In this document: piece after piece, positions 1 to 12,044 of the stretch | Position numbering within the stretch: the stretch's first letter is position 1 | Layout of the letters: every line of letters begins with the position of its first letter | DNA from: Cyathus striatus | Taxonomy: Eukaryota > Basidiomycota > Agaricomycetes > Agaricales > Nidulariaceae | Reading direction: 5' to 3' | Assembly: GCA_025738555.1 (NCBI GenBank) | Contig: JAOVFP010000010.1 | Span: forward strand, 3,224,001 to 3,288,000 | Length of the DNA stretch: 64,000 nucleotides | The notes under the pieces: generated by a model | Databases searched by the model: none | Told to the model about the DNA's origin: nothing | The model's input: only the letters and a program-made list of their open reading frames with translations | Made by a program: the position numbers and the translations under genes

Positions 1-640
1 TATTCTTACTTTCCATTATATGCACTTATAAAATTTAATTTGTATCAGTTCTACTTGGTTCAAAATTATGTACACTCATGAGATACTTAATTTTGAACAG
101 TTACACTTTATAACCAATATTTTCTTACATTAATTATATATGCTCATGGCATATGTAATTTGTATCAACTGTACTATATGAGAAAACTGGTAGCTGTAAC
201 ATGATTATCTTTCACTAATAACCTGGTCCTTCATCACAATATTCAAAGTACTCCATTCTAAATTCTTTAGAATTACACTTTATTTGGATATGAGATTCAT
301 GGCTGTAACATGGTCTTTCATCACAAAAGACCTGGTCATTGATTACAGTGTTATAAATCTTTGAGAATTATGTATATTTTACACATACATAATTTGGCTT
401 GACTTTTACTGTGATCAAGTAAATGAATGGCTTGCTAGATCATAATTATGTATATTTGACTTGTATATAATTTGCACATCCATCTTGTGCAAAAGCTATA
501 TGTACAATAAGATAACTATTTGTATATATACACATTGTAATAAATACATATGAACATCAATTCTATTATAATCAACAACTACATCAACATTTATACAAAT
601 GTTATATACTATTGAATATGTGTATGTATATACCATAAGA
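1..640. other. AT-rich spacer, no gene seen
   Basis: There is no reading frame of note. Two related segments at about 190-270 and 305-360 share wording such as taacatg..tttcat..acctggtc, so a short degenerate direct repeat is present. The helicase relic on the minus strand ends near 645. Confidence 0.5.
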
Positions 641-644
641 AAAC

Positions 645-2280
645 TGACACCATATATGAATAATCTTCTTCCATTGTATCAGTTACTAGCCACTGATCAA
701 ATTCACTCTGTTCCTGATATTCAACTTGGAACACCTCTCTAATTTCTTGACAAAGATCTGCATTCTGCATTACTGCCCACATTAATGGTAAAATAATATC
801 TCTGAATACACAATTGCCTTGTTGTTCATCAGCATTTTGTGGATGTAGTGTGTCAGTTACTTGTGGAACATGACAATAATAGTAAATTTTGTGATCTGGA
901 ATTTTTTTGTAGCATAATGGACCTTTCCAATTCTTAAATGCATCTCATGTTCCATGTGGTTTGAATGCTTGACATGCATTTAGATGTTGATGTTTTGGAA
1001 CAAGAGTCTCTCGTACAGCACATATTGGACATAATCTTTGATTACAGTCATTGTGTCTCTGAATTTGGTGACATAACTGCTGACTTCCAGATTAGTAAAT
1101 GTACATCTTTTTTTTACTGCTTGGAGTTGTTCTTCAAATGGTCTACCTATTCCCAAATATCCATACTGCTGTAAGTTTGGTACTACTGTTCTAGAAGGTT
1201 GTAGGGTATAATTAAATATGGATTGATGTGGGACTGATATTGTTGTTGTTATAATTGACTGGGAAATGTTAAATACTGAAGAAACACTATCATTTCTATT
1301 TCTTTTGAATGAGGATAAACTGTAGCTAGCATATTGTGAGGAGCATGTACAATATAAATGCATATAATTCTTACCTTGGTGGTAGTCCTGGAACAATTGT
1401 CTTTAGAGATTGTGTTTGCTGAACTGGAAGCCTACAATATATATGTGAGTGACATATTTATTTTCAATAAATATATATCTTGCATGTTTACTTTTGAACT
1501 TTGTAACTTAGCTGTTTTAACTGTATTTTTCATAAACTTCTCATTTTCACAACAAGAACATAATTCTCAATCTTCACTATTAGTGCATTTAATACCAGAT
1601 ATATCACAGAAGTTTGTAATTGCATATTTTATGCAACCATTGAACATTTCCCACATAGCTGTTTTTCCCTTTAAATCACTTTCTTCATGTGTACTGAATA
1701 TTGGCTTCTCAATACTTCCAGAAATGATATAACAATGTGCACATTTGCCATCTCGTCCTGCTCTAGAGACCTCTTGTATGTAACTTACCATTTCATATGG
1801 TGTACCAACATGAATTACAACTCTTGTATGAGGATAATCATTTCCTGCACTGAATGCTGATGTGCAGATCATTACATCATGAATGCATTGCTGTATCTGC
1901 TATAGCTGGTTGAAGTGCAAGCAATAACTTTTGTATGATACTTTCCTCATCAATTATTACTTTTAAACTAATCAATCTGAGTTCCAAATATTTCAGAACT
2001 CTATCAGCAATTTTATTGATTTCATATTGTTCACTGTTAATGCTTTTTTTGAATTTCTCCAGTAAGAACAAGTCTCTGAAAGTAGTCAGTAGTTGCTTCA
2101 TAATAAGGCTTGCATAAACCACCAGGCACAACTTTGCATTCAATTTGCCAGTCTGTACTAGCATCTAAAAATAGTGGGAGATAATCTTCAGCTGCACCAG
2201 CTAAAGCATGTTCACTAAGCCCATATATTCAATTTTCTGTTGTAGGGAACTCTGTTGGCCTATGTACAAAACTACCTAAT
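645..2280 (-). pseudogene. RecQ-like helicase relic, C-terminal part (motif VI and downstream)
   Basis: Minus-strand translation gives a recognisable RecQ-family C-terminal helicase lobe: a block reading CTSAFSAGNDYPHTRVVIH, then QEVSRAGRDG (motif VI, whose arginines are arginine-finger type in superfamily 2), then a cysteine-containing tail (CTNSED..LCSCCEN) that recalls the zinc-binding tail of these proteins. Further downstream, weakly conserved segments run to about 645. The frame is broken by many stops and shifts. In the family this lobe works with an upstream ATP-binding lobe (Walker A, DExH), which I cannot find: the sequence at 2281-2845, where it should lie, looks unrelated. It continues the gene pieces at 2846-4868 and 24,429-25,494. 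Family assignment is solid; the gene is dead. Confidence 0.75.
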
Positions 2281-2845
2281 ATACATAGTCTGCTGGTCGC
2301 TGTACTTACCTTAACCAATTAAAATATACCTTACCCACTGTACCCTGATCTCGGCACACTATCAATATTCCACACCTTGATTATTCCGAAGATCATTACA
2401 AAATTCTGATAAAGTCCACATTATTACTAATCAATCAAGTATTATTCAGCAAGTGCTAAAGTTAACACACTAAGCAGTATCCCAAAACTGATGTGCCAAA
2501 GTCAACACCATACCTTCACAAAGCGAAAGGCACATGACTTAGCACTGACCAATCAAAATATACAGCAAAGTGCTCACATCAATATTACCTTTTCCAATGC
2601 TGCCACACACCCTTTATACATATTCCTTTCCTCTTTTCTTTATTCCTCTATCTTTATCTTTATTCCTTTGCTACAAATCACTCTTACTTAGTATATTATT
2701 AATCATGGTACATATTTCTACCTAGGTAGTTTCAAAAAAGTATATAAACCCCTCTCATGTAGCTACATTCTGGGAGTCAATTCCAGTTTGATTCACACTG
2801 AGGATTCATCTGCTGTTCACACTAAGCTTCTAGCTGTAGAAACTT
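2281..2845. other. Unassigned insertion or replacement inside the helicase relic
   Basis: Helicase similarity stops on both sides of this stretch. It is AT-rich, contains a TATA-like run (tatataaacc at 2741-2750) near one end and polypyrimidine tracts at 2620-2680, as solo LTRs often do, but I could not find convincing TG..CA ends or a target duplication. The first helicase lobe is missing here, so a deletion accompanied or preceded it. Confidence 0.35.
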
Positions 2846-4868
2846 AGTGTATCCCTTTTCTTATTTGCTCAATACTCATTACTGCCCAGTTCATTATTAG
2901 TTAAAGCTCTTGCACAGGCAAGAACCTTAACTAACTTTGCATTTTCTACCCTTAATCCACTGTCATGCTCAGTACTTAATTGTACAACCTTCAGACAAGT
3001 CTTCACCTTACACTGTGCTGACATGGTGCCATGCATTGATACCCATCTTTGTTCCAACTCTAAACATCATATATTGTTCCATAGTATTGGTGATATCTGG
3101 AGTTTTGAACAAATGGTCTATATTAACAAATATGTGTTCTTTGTAAAGTTTCAGCACTTCTGGTTTATTTGTATAGCAAATATGAGCTGCAAGTTCAGCA
3201 AATGGGCATGCAATAGCAAAATCATGGATAATTATATCAGATGTAATCCCATCCATTGCATGAGGAATGAACTGGTCATTTCCACTAAGTGCTGTAGTTT
3301 TGTTATATAGACAAAGCAATGTGGGATACTGGTCAAAGACACAGAAATTTTGTGTTGGCCTTCCTGGAGTGTTAACATAAGTCATGGCACTAAGCTCTGT
3401 ACCATATTCAAGTGTACCAGCTGTAAATTGTACACATATCAAGTCCATTGCTTGAAGTTTGCTGTATGAAATAAGCCATTTGCATAATTCAATTGTATTC
3501 CAAATGGGTTCCCCATTATCAGAATTATAGCAGCTGATGAATCTTTTTCTGAGATTTGCATTGTCAAGAATTGCTTGCATGAGCACATTCTGATCTTGAA
3601 ACATTTTGTTTCATGGATCAGAAAATACAGAATATCCAACATTTGTATTGAACAGATCATCTGCAAGGCCAGCATACTTAATGTGGAGTTTGAAGCTACA
3701 TAGTAAATCATTCTCTAGCAGTTCTATTATTTTTTTCTTCATGTCAGCAAGTGCACCTTGAATATCAGAAAAATGTACTGGGTGGCCTTTGTAAAGCAAT
3801 GAATGAAAAGTCTTTCTGTCAGTCCACCATAGATTTAATTTTCCAATTGATGAATATGCCAATGAAGTGCCATGATGTTGTAATGATAGTAGACTATTGA
3901 AAGTGGAGTCCCTTTTTTCTGTGAATCAAGGCTCCAGTTTATTACATATTTTTTCAAAATTATCTGGTGTTCCAGTTTGAGCTGAGTTATATATTGCCCA
4001 TGCAAAAATAAGTCAAATATGATATTCAAATTTTGCCAGTAGTGGTGTTGTGTTATTTGAGTCCTGAAAGCTTTTGTCTGGATTCATTATTGTTAGAGCT
4101 ATGAAACAAATTGTGGGATCAGTAATACAATGGTCTTCAATTGGATGCCATGGCTGGGTCTATATGCTATATAAAAGATTGAAGACATTTGTTTTGTTAA
4201 GATTGAGATCTTTTTCTTCTAGATCTTTAACCAATGTATCACATAGCTCCATAATATGTGCAGGTAAGTGCAGCTTATATTTATCTTTTGGATGTAGCAT
4301 CATTGTTATCATGTTGTGCAGTAATACAGCATATTGTTTTAGTGTTTTATCTTCATTTTGATGCTGATGAAAGGGAGTATTATTAATTCCACTGTAGAAT
4401 ATTTAGTACTGAATTATGTATGTCAATAACATAGATAATTGACTGATGTTTTAGCTTTATAAGAAGTATTAAATGTATAAAGGACAATTGTTGAAGAATT
4501 ATTTCTGGTATATCCTTTATACATTTAGATGCAGAAGACAATAATGACCAAGTTGCTTCCTTTAATCTGATATATTCAGTAGGTGCAATATTTTGCACTG
4601 GTTGTTTGAGCTTCAACCCATCTTTGTAATTGTATGTATGTTCATACCAGCCTGTGGAATGTAACCATGGGCTTATGGTATGTGTATCTATCTGTTCAAG
4701 TAGAACAGACAGATTTGTGGAGGCTATTTCAGATCATAGTTCAGAAATAATAATTTCAATATTTGAGGGAGGAGATGATTCATGACACATAACAGAAAAT
4801 ATCTTGTTATGGAAAGAATTATCAAGTTTTTGGACTGGTACTGATCTCCATTCAGTTGGTGTAGGTAC
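2846..4868 (-). pseudogene. OrsD/RecQ-type helicase relic, central region
   Basis: This is the central, non-catalytic part of the same gene. The minus strand starts in frame with the OrsD-like end at 24,429 (EWRSVPVQKL... is the usual end of the OrsD domain), then hits a TGA near 4735. Further on are blocks typical of fungal OrsD-RecQ proteins: a tryptophan-rich segment at 3611-4029 and the long segment 2869-3604 with the pattern TAGTLEYGTEL..YVNTPGRPTQN, followed by a tyrosine- and lysine-containing stretch. In relatives these precede the helicase lobes. Stops and frameshifts occur throughout, many of them TGA or TAA that could come from C-to-T change. Telomere-linked helicases of fungi have this layout; a subtelomeric origin is inference only. 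Confidence 0.65.
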
Positions 4869-4876
4869 ATTTTCAT
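4869..4876 (+). repeat. Target-site duplication of element A1 (left), ATTTTCAT
   Basis: The same 8 bp stands directly right of the element at 24421-24428. One copy plus the outer flanks gives a continuous helicase reading frame, so this is a real target duplication. Confidence 0.9.
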
Positions 4877-4899
4877 GAGGTCATCATGTTCCTCCATGG

Positions 4900-5060
4900 A
4901 ATCAGGTAGACTCTACCTGAAGTCCAGGACTCTACCTGGACTTCACCTGGACTTCACCTGGACTCTACCTGAACTCTAGGAATATTTTTTCCTTGTGTAG
5001 AGTGTAGGTGAGTCAGGCGGAGTGCATTGGAGGGGGGGTGAGTCAGGTGGAGTGCATTGG
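4900..5060. repeat. Subterminal tandem repeats of A1, left end
   Basis: Repeats of the form (g)actctacctgga with variants run from the terminus to about 4976, then gtgagtcaggcggagtgcattgg is repeated twice (5008-5063). The same vocabulary recurs at the other end (24,080-24,400), at the ends of A2 and D, and in the arms of the fold-back at 54459-55853. Confidence 0.75.
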
Positions 5061-5347
5061 AGGGGGCACTTGTCCTCGGCTTGACGTTGCTATGAAGGAG
5101 GGAGGAGAGGGAGGGAGGGAGGGGAGAAATGGGAGTATGGAGAGGAGAAATGGCATGCATCACTTGCAAGACGAGACACAGGAGTGAGGGGAAGAAGTGG
5201 ATGATGGATGAGCAGGATGTGCATTGTCGTTGCAAGTGATGATGATGAAGCATGCAGCGCTGGCAGCTATGGCAGTGTGCAAGCACATGAGATGATAGTC
5301 AAATGGTGGCTATAGAGTGTTGAGTTACCTTCAAAATAATGCTGGTG

Positions 5348-5412
5348 TGGCTTAGTGGTTAAGCATAGCATGTGGTAAGCACTAGCTATAGTTCAGGTTG
5401 CTGGTTCAATTC
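5348..5412 (+). promoter_or_regulatory. tRNA-like Pol III box A/box B module
   Basis: TGGCTTAGTGGT at 5348-5359 matches the box A consensus (TRGCNNAGYNGG) closely, and GGTTCAATTC at 5403-5412 matches box B (GGTTCGANTCC). The spacing of about 43 bp is normal for a tRNA gene. The surrounding 330 bp (about 5210-5540) is related to 62,430-62,770 in element A2, so the module belongs to a dispersed unit, such as a tRNA-derived SINE. No full cloverleaf is evident; a functional tRNA is unlikely. Confidence 0.6.
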
Positions 5413-5682
5413 TCAATGGTAACATTTACTAAAATAATTTTTTCCTATACTATTAGTAAGAAAACATGATCTAATTGCCTGGTATGAAGTACAGCTAAAA
5501 ATCAGGTGAACTACAGGTAAAGTCCAGTATTCTACCTGAAGTCCAGTGGCTGAAATCAGTGATTTCCAGGTGATTTCCAGTAGTCTACCTGAAGTCCAAG
5601 ACTCTACCTGGACTTTACCTGGACTTTACCTGGACTACAGATGGACTCACCTGCACTCTACACAAGGAATGTGTTTCTCCAC

Positions 5683-6370
5683 CCACACGCATCCCTCATC
5701 TCACAAGTGATGAGGGGATGTGTTTCACCACTGCCCACACTGCCCACAGCCACACCCGCCAACACCCACACCCATACATGTATCCTCATCTCACAAGTGA
5801 AGAGGGAATGTGTTTCCCCACCCACATCTGCTGACCACCCAAACATGTCCCCTCGTCTCACAAGTAACAAGGGGATGTGTTTCACCACTGCCCACACTGC
5901 CCACAGCCACACCTGCCAACACCCACACCCATATGTGTATCCTCATCTCACAAGTGAAGAGGGAATGTGTTTCCCCACCCACATCTGCCAACCACCCAAA
6001 CACATCCCCTCGTCTCACAAGTAACAAGGGGATGTGTTTCACCACTGCCCACACTGCCCACAGCCACACCTGCCAACACCCACACCCATATGTGTATCCT
6101 TGTCTCACAAGTGATGAGGGGACATGTTTCCCCACCCACATCTGCCGACCACCAAAACGTGTCCCCTCATCTCACAGGTGACGAGGGGACGTGTTTCACC
6201 ACCCACACCTGCCAACCACCCACATGTGTCCCCTCATCTTGCAAGTGACAAGGGATGTGTTTTGCCAATGCCCACACTGCTGACACCCACATCTGCTGAC
6301 ACCTACACCCACATGCATCCCTTCATCTCACAAGTGACAAGGGACGTGTTTCACTACCCATACCCACACA
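5683..6370. repeat. Palindromic minisatellite, A1 leader
   Basis: The repeat is built on CCTCATCTCACAAGTGA(A/T)GAGG, followed by tgtgtttc(c/a)cc and accca/cccacac runs; higher-order units of about 155 bp recur at 5700, 5860 and 6020. The core is CCTC(A/G)TC followed by its near-complement (GATGAGG type), so each unit can form a small hairpin. Open frames on both strands are by-products of the repeat. Confidence 0.8.
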
Positions 6371-6380
6371 TGTTCTCACG

Positions 6381-6450
6381 ATTGTAAGTATGAGTAGTCA
6401 ATGAGGCATTCTTGATTTAGAACGCCTCATTGACTACTCATACTTACAAT
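6381..6450. repeat. Perfect 27-bp inverted repeat (hairpin)
   Basis: The arm at 6381-6407 starts attgtaagtatgagtagtca and ends aggc. Its exact reverse complement is at 6424-6450, with a 16-nt loop. A partial third arm follows at about 6480-6540 (gaggcattc..gaatacctcatcaatt). Related hairpins stand at 60,660-60,945 in the leader of A2. It lies about 300 bp upstream of the first codon of the accessory gene. Confidence 0.85.
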
Positions 6451-6753
6451 TGCTTGCATGGGAACATGATGAGGTGTTCACTTACAATTGCTTGCATGGG
6501 AAATTGATGAGGCATTCTAATTTGGAATACCTCATCAATTTCTCATCTAAAATTAGATATTGTATTAGATCTCTGCACAGATGTGTCTGTATATAGTTAA
6601 ATGTGTCCATATATAGTTAAATAAAAGTTTATTAATAGATGTACACATGGATTCAGTGAGGCTGAAGAAGCAATTATAGATATGATGTGATCTTCATATA
6701 TACAACACATGTACTGGATAACTTCTTTCTTCCCTTCCACCCACACTTCAGAT

Positions 6754-6797
6754 ATGGTCAATACCAGAAAATCATCAAGTACTGCAGCAAAAACTGA
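6754..6797 (+). pseudogene. First exon of A1 accessory gene (before the fold-back)
   Basis: The ATG at 6754 opens MVNTRKSSSTAAKT. The exon is cut by the fold-back element and resumes at 10529. The start is supported by the same sequence in A2 (ATG at 60403, minus strand), where the site is uninterrupted. The product is basic at its start. Its function is not known. Confidence 0.75.
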
Positions 6798-8188
6798 GGG
6801 GTGTCAGCCAATTTGATCATAAAATGCCCTGGATTTTTTGATCACCTGCTATCATATATTTACTAATGAATCTGTGAGTTACTAATGAATGTAGTGGTGA
6901 TCATAGGTGATCATAGGTTAGTTCAAGTGCATATTCACATACTATTACTACTAATAATTTCCAAGGTGATCATAGGTGATCATAGGCCATTTCAAGTGTG
7001 TATTCATATATTATTACTACTAATGATTTTAGAGGTGATCAAAGGTGATCATAGGTTATTTCAAGCATGTATTAATATATTATTACCACTAATCATTCTA
7101 GAGGTGATCAAAGGTGATCATAGGTCATTTCAAGTATATATTCACTTATTATTACTAGTAATATTTTTGGACGTGATCAAAGGTGATCATAGGTCATTTC
7201 AAGCATGTACTCACTTATTATTACTACTAATAATTCTGGAGGTGATCAAAGGTGATCATAGGTCATTTTAAACATGTATTCACATATTATTACTACTAAT
7301 AATTCTGGAGGTGATCAAAGGTGATCATAGGTAATCCCAAGCACATATTCACTTATTATTCCTACTAATTATTCCAGAGGTGATCAAAGGTGATGATAGG
7401 TCATTTCAAACATGTATTCTCATATCATTACTACTAATGATTTTGGAGGTGATCAAAGGTGATCATAGGTTATTTCAAGCACATATTCACATATTATTAC
7501 TACTAATGATTCTGGAGATGATCAAAGGTGATCATTAAGTGTTTTCAACTGCACATTGGTCTATTATTACTATTAATGAATGTATAGGTGATCATAGGTG
7601 ATCATTAAACATTTCAAGGGTATATTGACTTATTATTAGTACTAGTAAATGTAGAGATGATCATAGGTAATCAATTCACACATCTGTCACACATATCCCC
7701 ACACATCACATCTGTTACATATATTCCCACACATCACATTTATTACACATATTCACATGTGTCACAGTTGTCACACATATTTCCATATGTCACATTTGTC
7801 ATGATGTCATGCACCTCACACATATCATACATATTCCCACACTTTATGAATTTCCTGCATATCACATTTGTTACATTCTTCCTGCATGTTATATTTGTCA
7901 TGCTTTCCATGTGCATCACATTTATAATTCTGCATGTGACATATATCACACCTTTTACACATGTCATATTTGTCACAATGTGAATATGTGCTTGAAATAA
8001 CCTATGATCACCTTTGATCACCTCCAAAATCATTAGTAGTAATGATATGAGAATACATGTTTGAAATGACCTATCATCACCTTTGATCACCTCTGGAATA
8101 ATTAGTAGTAATAATAAGTGAATATGTGCTTGGGATTACTTATGATCACCTTTGATCACCTCCAGAATTATTAGTAGTAATAATATGT

Positions 8189-8622
8189 GAATTCATGTTT
8201 GAAATGACCTATGATCACCTTTGATCACCTCCAGAATTATTAGTAGTAATAATAAGTGAATACATTGTTATTTAAGGTAATTGATACCTTAGGTGTTTGG
8301 CAGGAAGTGACTTTATTCGTACCTAGCACCTGGGGGTTGAGGGATACTGATCATATGTATTCCTGCAAACTCCTATAATATGGGATGTACAGTAAAGACT
8401 GTAGTGAATTCATGTTTGAAATGACCTATGATCACCTTTGATCACCTCCAGAATTATTAGTAGTAATAATAAGTGAATACATTGTTATTTAAGGTAATTG
8501 ATACCTTAGGTGTTTGGCAGGAAGTGACTTTATTCGTACCTAGCACCTGGGGGTTGAGGGATACTGATCATATGTATTCCTGCAAACTCCTATAATATGG
8601 GATGTACAGTAAAGACTGTAAA
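8189..8622. repeat. 217-bp perfect-looking tandem duplication
   Basis: The segment 8189-8405 is repeated at 8406-8622 with no difference noticed by eye. It includes about 77 bp of the fold-back arm and the first 140 bp of the LTR-like insertion, so the duplication came after that insertion and is recent. Confidence 0.85.
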
Positions 8623-10003
8623 TGGGCAATGAACTGTGGGGCTTTGCTAGGTTTGCTTAGGACTTGGCCCATGACTGGTATTGTACAGCAAAGGCTGTAA
8701 ATAGAAGATGAACTGGAAGAGTTTCTAGATTATATGGCTAAAGCTGTATATGGTAACAATGACTGCTAGGAACACTAAGAAAGCTTGTATGTACAGCGAA
8801 GGCTGTATAAAAAGATTGGTGCTGTGGTGAAGGTCGAAATGAAGTTGAGGGCCTTGGTTGTTTCTGACTGTAGCTTGGTGGCTGCAGTGCATAAACTAAT
8901 ATGTGCTGTTACTGAATAGATATGATAAAAGTGACATTGAGATTCGATATGTTGAGTTGAGCTGCATTATGTTGAGTTGAGTTGAGTTACTTTGATATTA
9001 CTATGAATTTATTTATATGGTGAGTTGAGCTGCATTGTTTATGTTACTAATAGAACTGAAGAAAAGCACAATAGATTCTGTATCTAATGTGTAAGAATAA
9101 CTACTGGGGATGAACAGGTGAGTAAGATCCTAGCTAGTGGCGGGCTATTTGGTAATGGATAAAACTCTGGTGAGTAGAATCCTAGCTGTCAAGCTGTGGT
9201 AAAATGGATAAAACTCTGGTGAGTAAAATCCTAGCTGTCAAGCTGTGGTAAAATGGATAAAACTCTGGTGAGTAAAATCCTAGCTGTCAAGCTGTGGTAA
9301 AATGGATAAAACTACTGTCTAAGGCTCAATTCCTCTCTCCTTTTATGCTCTTTTCCTCCTACTGCTGACTAATTCTATCCAAAACCAATCCTGCATTGTC
9401 CTTCAAATTTGGTAATGGTGGATCCATTGTCTTGAGGTGGAGGCTGCGCAGAACAATGGTGTTCAAGGAGATGAGTCAGGTCTTGAACAATGGTGACAGA
9501 AATAGTATTACATTGTTCTGGTGATGAACAATAGAATTCTATTTATAGATCCCAGCAAACAATGGGCATGAAGACAATGGGTGAATAGGAGGACATTGTT
9601 CTGCACAATGGGTACAAAAGAACAATGGAGTTCTATTATTAGAAACAATGGCATGTCCTTGATAATTGAATGCATAGGTATTGTTCTTGAACAATGGGTG
9701 TGAAGAACAATGGGGTTCTATTATTAGAAACAATGACATGTCCTTGGTAATTGAATGCATAGGCATTGTTCTTGGATAATGAGTGTGAAGAACAATGGTG
9801 TCCTATTTTTAACAGTATTGATTATTGGTCACCAAGAAGTGGGGTATTGGCTTGTGTTTCCATATGCTTGTTTCTAGAGAAGCAGTGCCTCATGAGAATT
9901 ATTTGGTAGTGTATTCGGAAAGATCTGGATGATGTGGATTCCGGATATCAGGCCATATAGCCATATGTGTGTGTTTATGACTAATCAAGTTTCACCCACA
10001 ACA
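8266..10003. mobile_element. LTR-like insertion (TGTTA...CAACA) in the fold-back arm
   Basis: The fold-back array is interrupted from TGTTATTTAAGG to CCCACAACA. The motif ACAT stands on both sides (8262-8265, 10004-10007), and joining the flanks restores the array. The TG..CA ends and the short duplication fit a solo LTR or a small non-autonomous LTR element. Inside are gtacag(c/t)aaaggctgta repeats (8590-8810), three copies of a 48-49 bp repeat (9157-9303) and an array of about 90 bp with aacaatgg (9530-9800). I see no gag or pol sequence. Confidence 0.55.
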
Positions 10004-10528
10004 ACATGCTTGAAATGACCTATGATCACCTTTGATCATCTCCAAAAATATTACTAGTAATAATAAGTGAATATACACTTGAAATGACCTATGATCACCT
10101 TTGATCACCTCTAGAATGATTAGTAGTAATAATATGTGAATATGTGCTTGGGATTACCTATGATCACCTTTGATCACCTCCAGAATCATTAGTAGTAATA
10201 ATATGTGAATACATGTTTGAAATGACCTATGATCACCTTTAATCACCTCCAAAAATATTACTAGTAATAATAAGTGAATATACACTTGAAATGACCTATG
10301 ATCACCTTTGATCATCTCTAAAATTATTAGTAGTAATAATATATGAATACACACTTGAAATGGCCTATGATCACCTATGATCACCTCCAAAATCATTAGT
10401 AACCCATAGATTCATTAGTAAATATATGACAGCAGGCAATCAAAAAAAGCCCTGGCTTTTATGATCATGGTGATCAAAAAATCCAGGGCTTTTCATGATC
10501 ATATTGGCTGACACTCATGAAAAACTGA

Positions 10529-12026
10529 CAATGACCAGAGAGCAAGTAGATCTGATTCTAAAGCCAGTGCAAATGCACCAGCTACACATGATAAAGGAGT
10601 GAAACAGACTAAGAATAAGGTGGAAAAGTGTATTATTTATATTCTTATTTGAGCTATTATATCTAATAATTTTGAATATAAAGGAAAACCTCAGCGAATA
10701 GACTTCAAGATGATCAGAATGCTGAAAATCCAAATCAATTTTCCCCTGTAACTCTTGTTTTTACTATTTCTTCATTATATTTTAATTTTTTTATAGAGTA
10801 GAACAAGTTCTTATTGAGAACACTTCAGTTGCCCCCCCTCCCCATTTCCTTCAAATGATTCCACTCAAGTTCCAGTGGAAGAGATAAATGACACACTTAA
10901 TGAAGATGAATTTCTAATGCCACTGGGATCTCAATTGGAAACTATGGATCTTGGCTCTATAAATACTGCTAATAACTTTAATAAACCTCAGGAAGATTCT
11001 GAGAATTCTGTGGAGAGTGCTACTGATAACTCTGATAATTCTCTGGAAGATTCTGAGGTTTCTATGGAGAGCACTAGTGATATTTCTAATAAGTTTCAAG
11101 ATGAGAATATTGATACTGATAAATCAGAACACCAAGATTCTCATGATTCTAGTAAAGATACAGAGTCAGATATTGAAAATGAACCTATGGTTATTGATAC
11201 AGACATTATTCCAAAGAAAGGAGGTTCTGTTTTAAAGCATGGTTGAGCTCCATCTAACCCAACTAGTGCTCATCACTCTGTAAGTAAAGTTTCTAAGCAC
11301 TCTGAGTCCCACAGCTCAGCAACATCTTCCCTTAGTAAGAATAATCTTCAAGGGGTATCATGCATAACAGGTGGATTTTCCTGTGGAAGAGCAACTGGAA
11401 ATATATTTAATTATGGTGATGAGAAAGATGGTAAGATAATAGTTATAGTTATGAGATTTTGGTAGCTAATATATCTATATGCATAGATTTATCCATTATG
11501 TCTCCTGATAATGTTAAAGGAGAAATTCACCTGTTTCTCAAGCCTGAAGCACAGAAACCTGCTTTCATCATAATAGATCAAGAGCCATCATTTGATCTTC
11601 AAGAAGTGCTGGAGCATGTAAGTGAAGTTTATTCACCTGTTGTAAGTATGTTATTTGTGATTTTTATAATCTGAATATTTTCTAATAATTTAAACAGAGT
11701 AAAACTCTAGGATATCCTTACATGAGAATGGAAATTGAAATATTAAGGGCCACTATATGAAGATTATGGAGAAAAAAATCCAAAGTGCCAAATGGCAAAT
11801 GGATGATAAGAATAACTATTTTCTTGAAATATTAGCAGATGGTACTGATAACAATGAAACTTCAACAACAAAAGCACCATCTGGGTCTTCATTTTCTACT
11901 GATGATGAAGTTGTAAAAAACTTGATTATTTCCTACTTCAATATCCCTGAGCACTTGATTAAAGGTAAGAGAAAAGAAGACATCCATACTGTGTATGAAA
12001 AGTATGAGATGATTGAGGATATATGG
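10529..12026 (+). pseudogene. KDZ accessory gene of A1, acidic protein (interrupted)
   Basis: This continues the exon begun at 6754. After an intron (about 10625-10798), an exon encodes an acidic, Ser/Asp/Glu-rich low-complexity region (10875-11246, e.g. DNSLEDSEVSMES and a PKKG motif), the relative of the acidic part of the B accessory gene. A TGA at about 11244 interrupts it. Further exons at 11490-11645 and 11700-12026 match the folded middle region of the B protein (there at 45,870-46,240 and 46,310-46,560). The frame is cut at 12026 by the terminus of relic D. No known domain is recognised; the role is probably accessory to transposition because it is co-conserved with the transposase in four elements. 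Confidence 0.65.
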
Positions 12027-12044
12027 CAGTACTTTACACTCCTC

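Larger units (their letters stand above)
6798..10519. mobile_element. Fold-back element with GTGTCAGCCAAT ends, 3.7 kb, inserted in A1
   Basis: Left end GGGGTGTCAGCCAATTTGAT; right end, reverse-complemented, CATGAGTGTCAGCCAATATG. It is flanked by an 8-9 bp duplication, AAAAACTGA (6789-6797 and 10520-10528). The empty site is seen in A2 near 60,360 (reverse strand), which confirms the insertion. The arms are inverted tandem arrays of (gtgatcaaaggtgatcata ggtcatttcaag): forward at 6900-7560, reverse at 7990-8240 and 10,010-10,400. The middle (7670-7990) is a cacatatt/gtcacacat array. It has no coding capacity. It also contains the LTR-like insertion at 8266-10003. Confidence 0.85.

Noticed and set aside
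5641..6387. Overlapping ORFs of 80-130 codons on both strands
   Set aside because: All lie in the palindromic minisatellite; products are repeats that appear in several frames at once.
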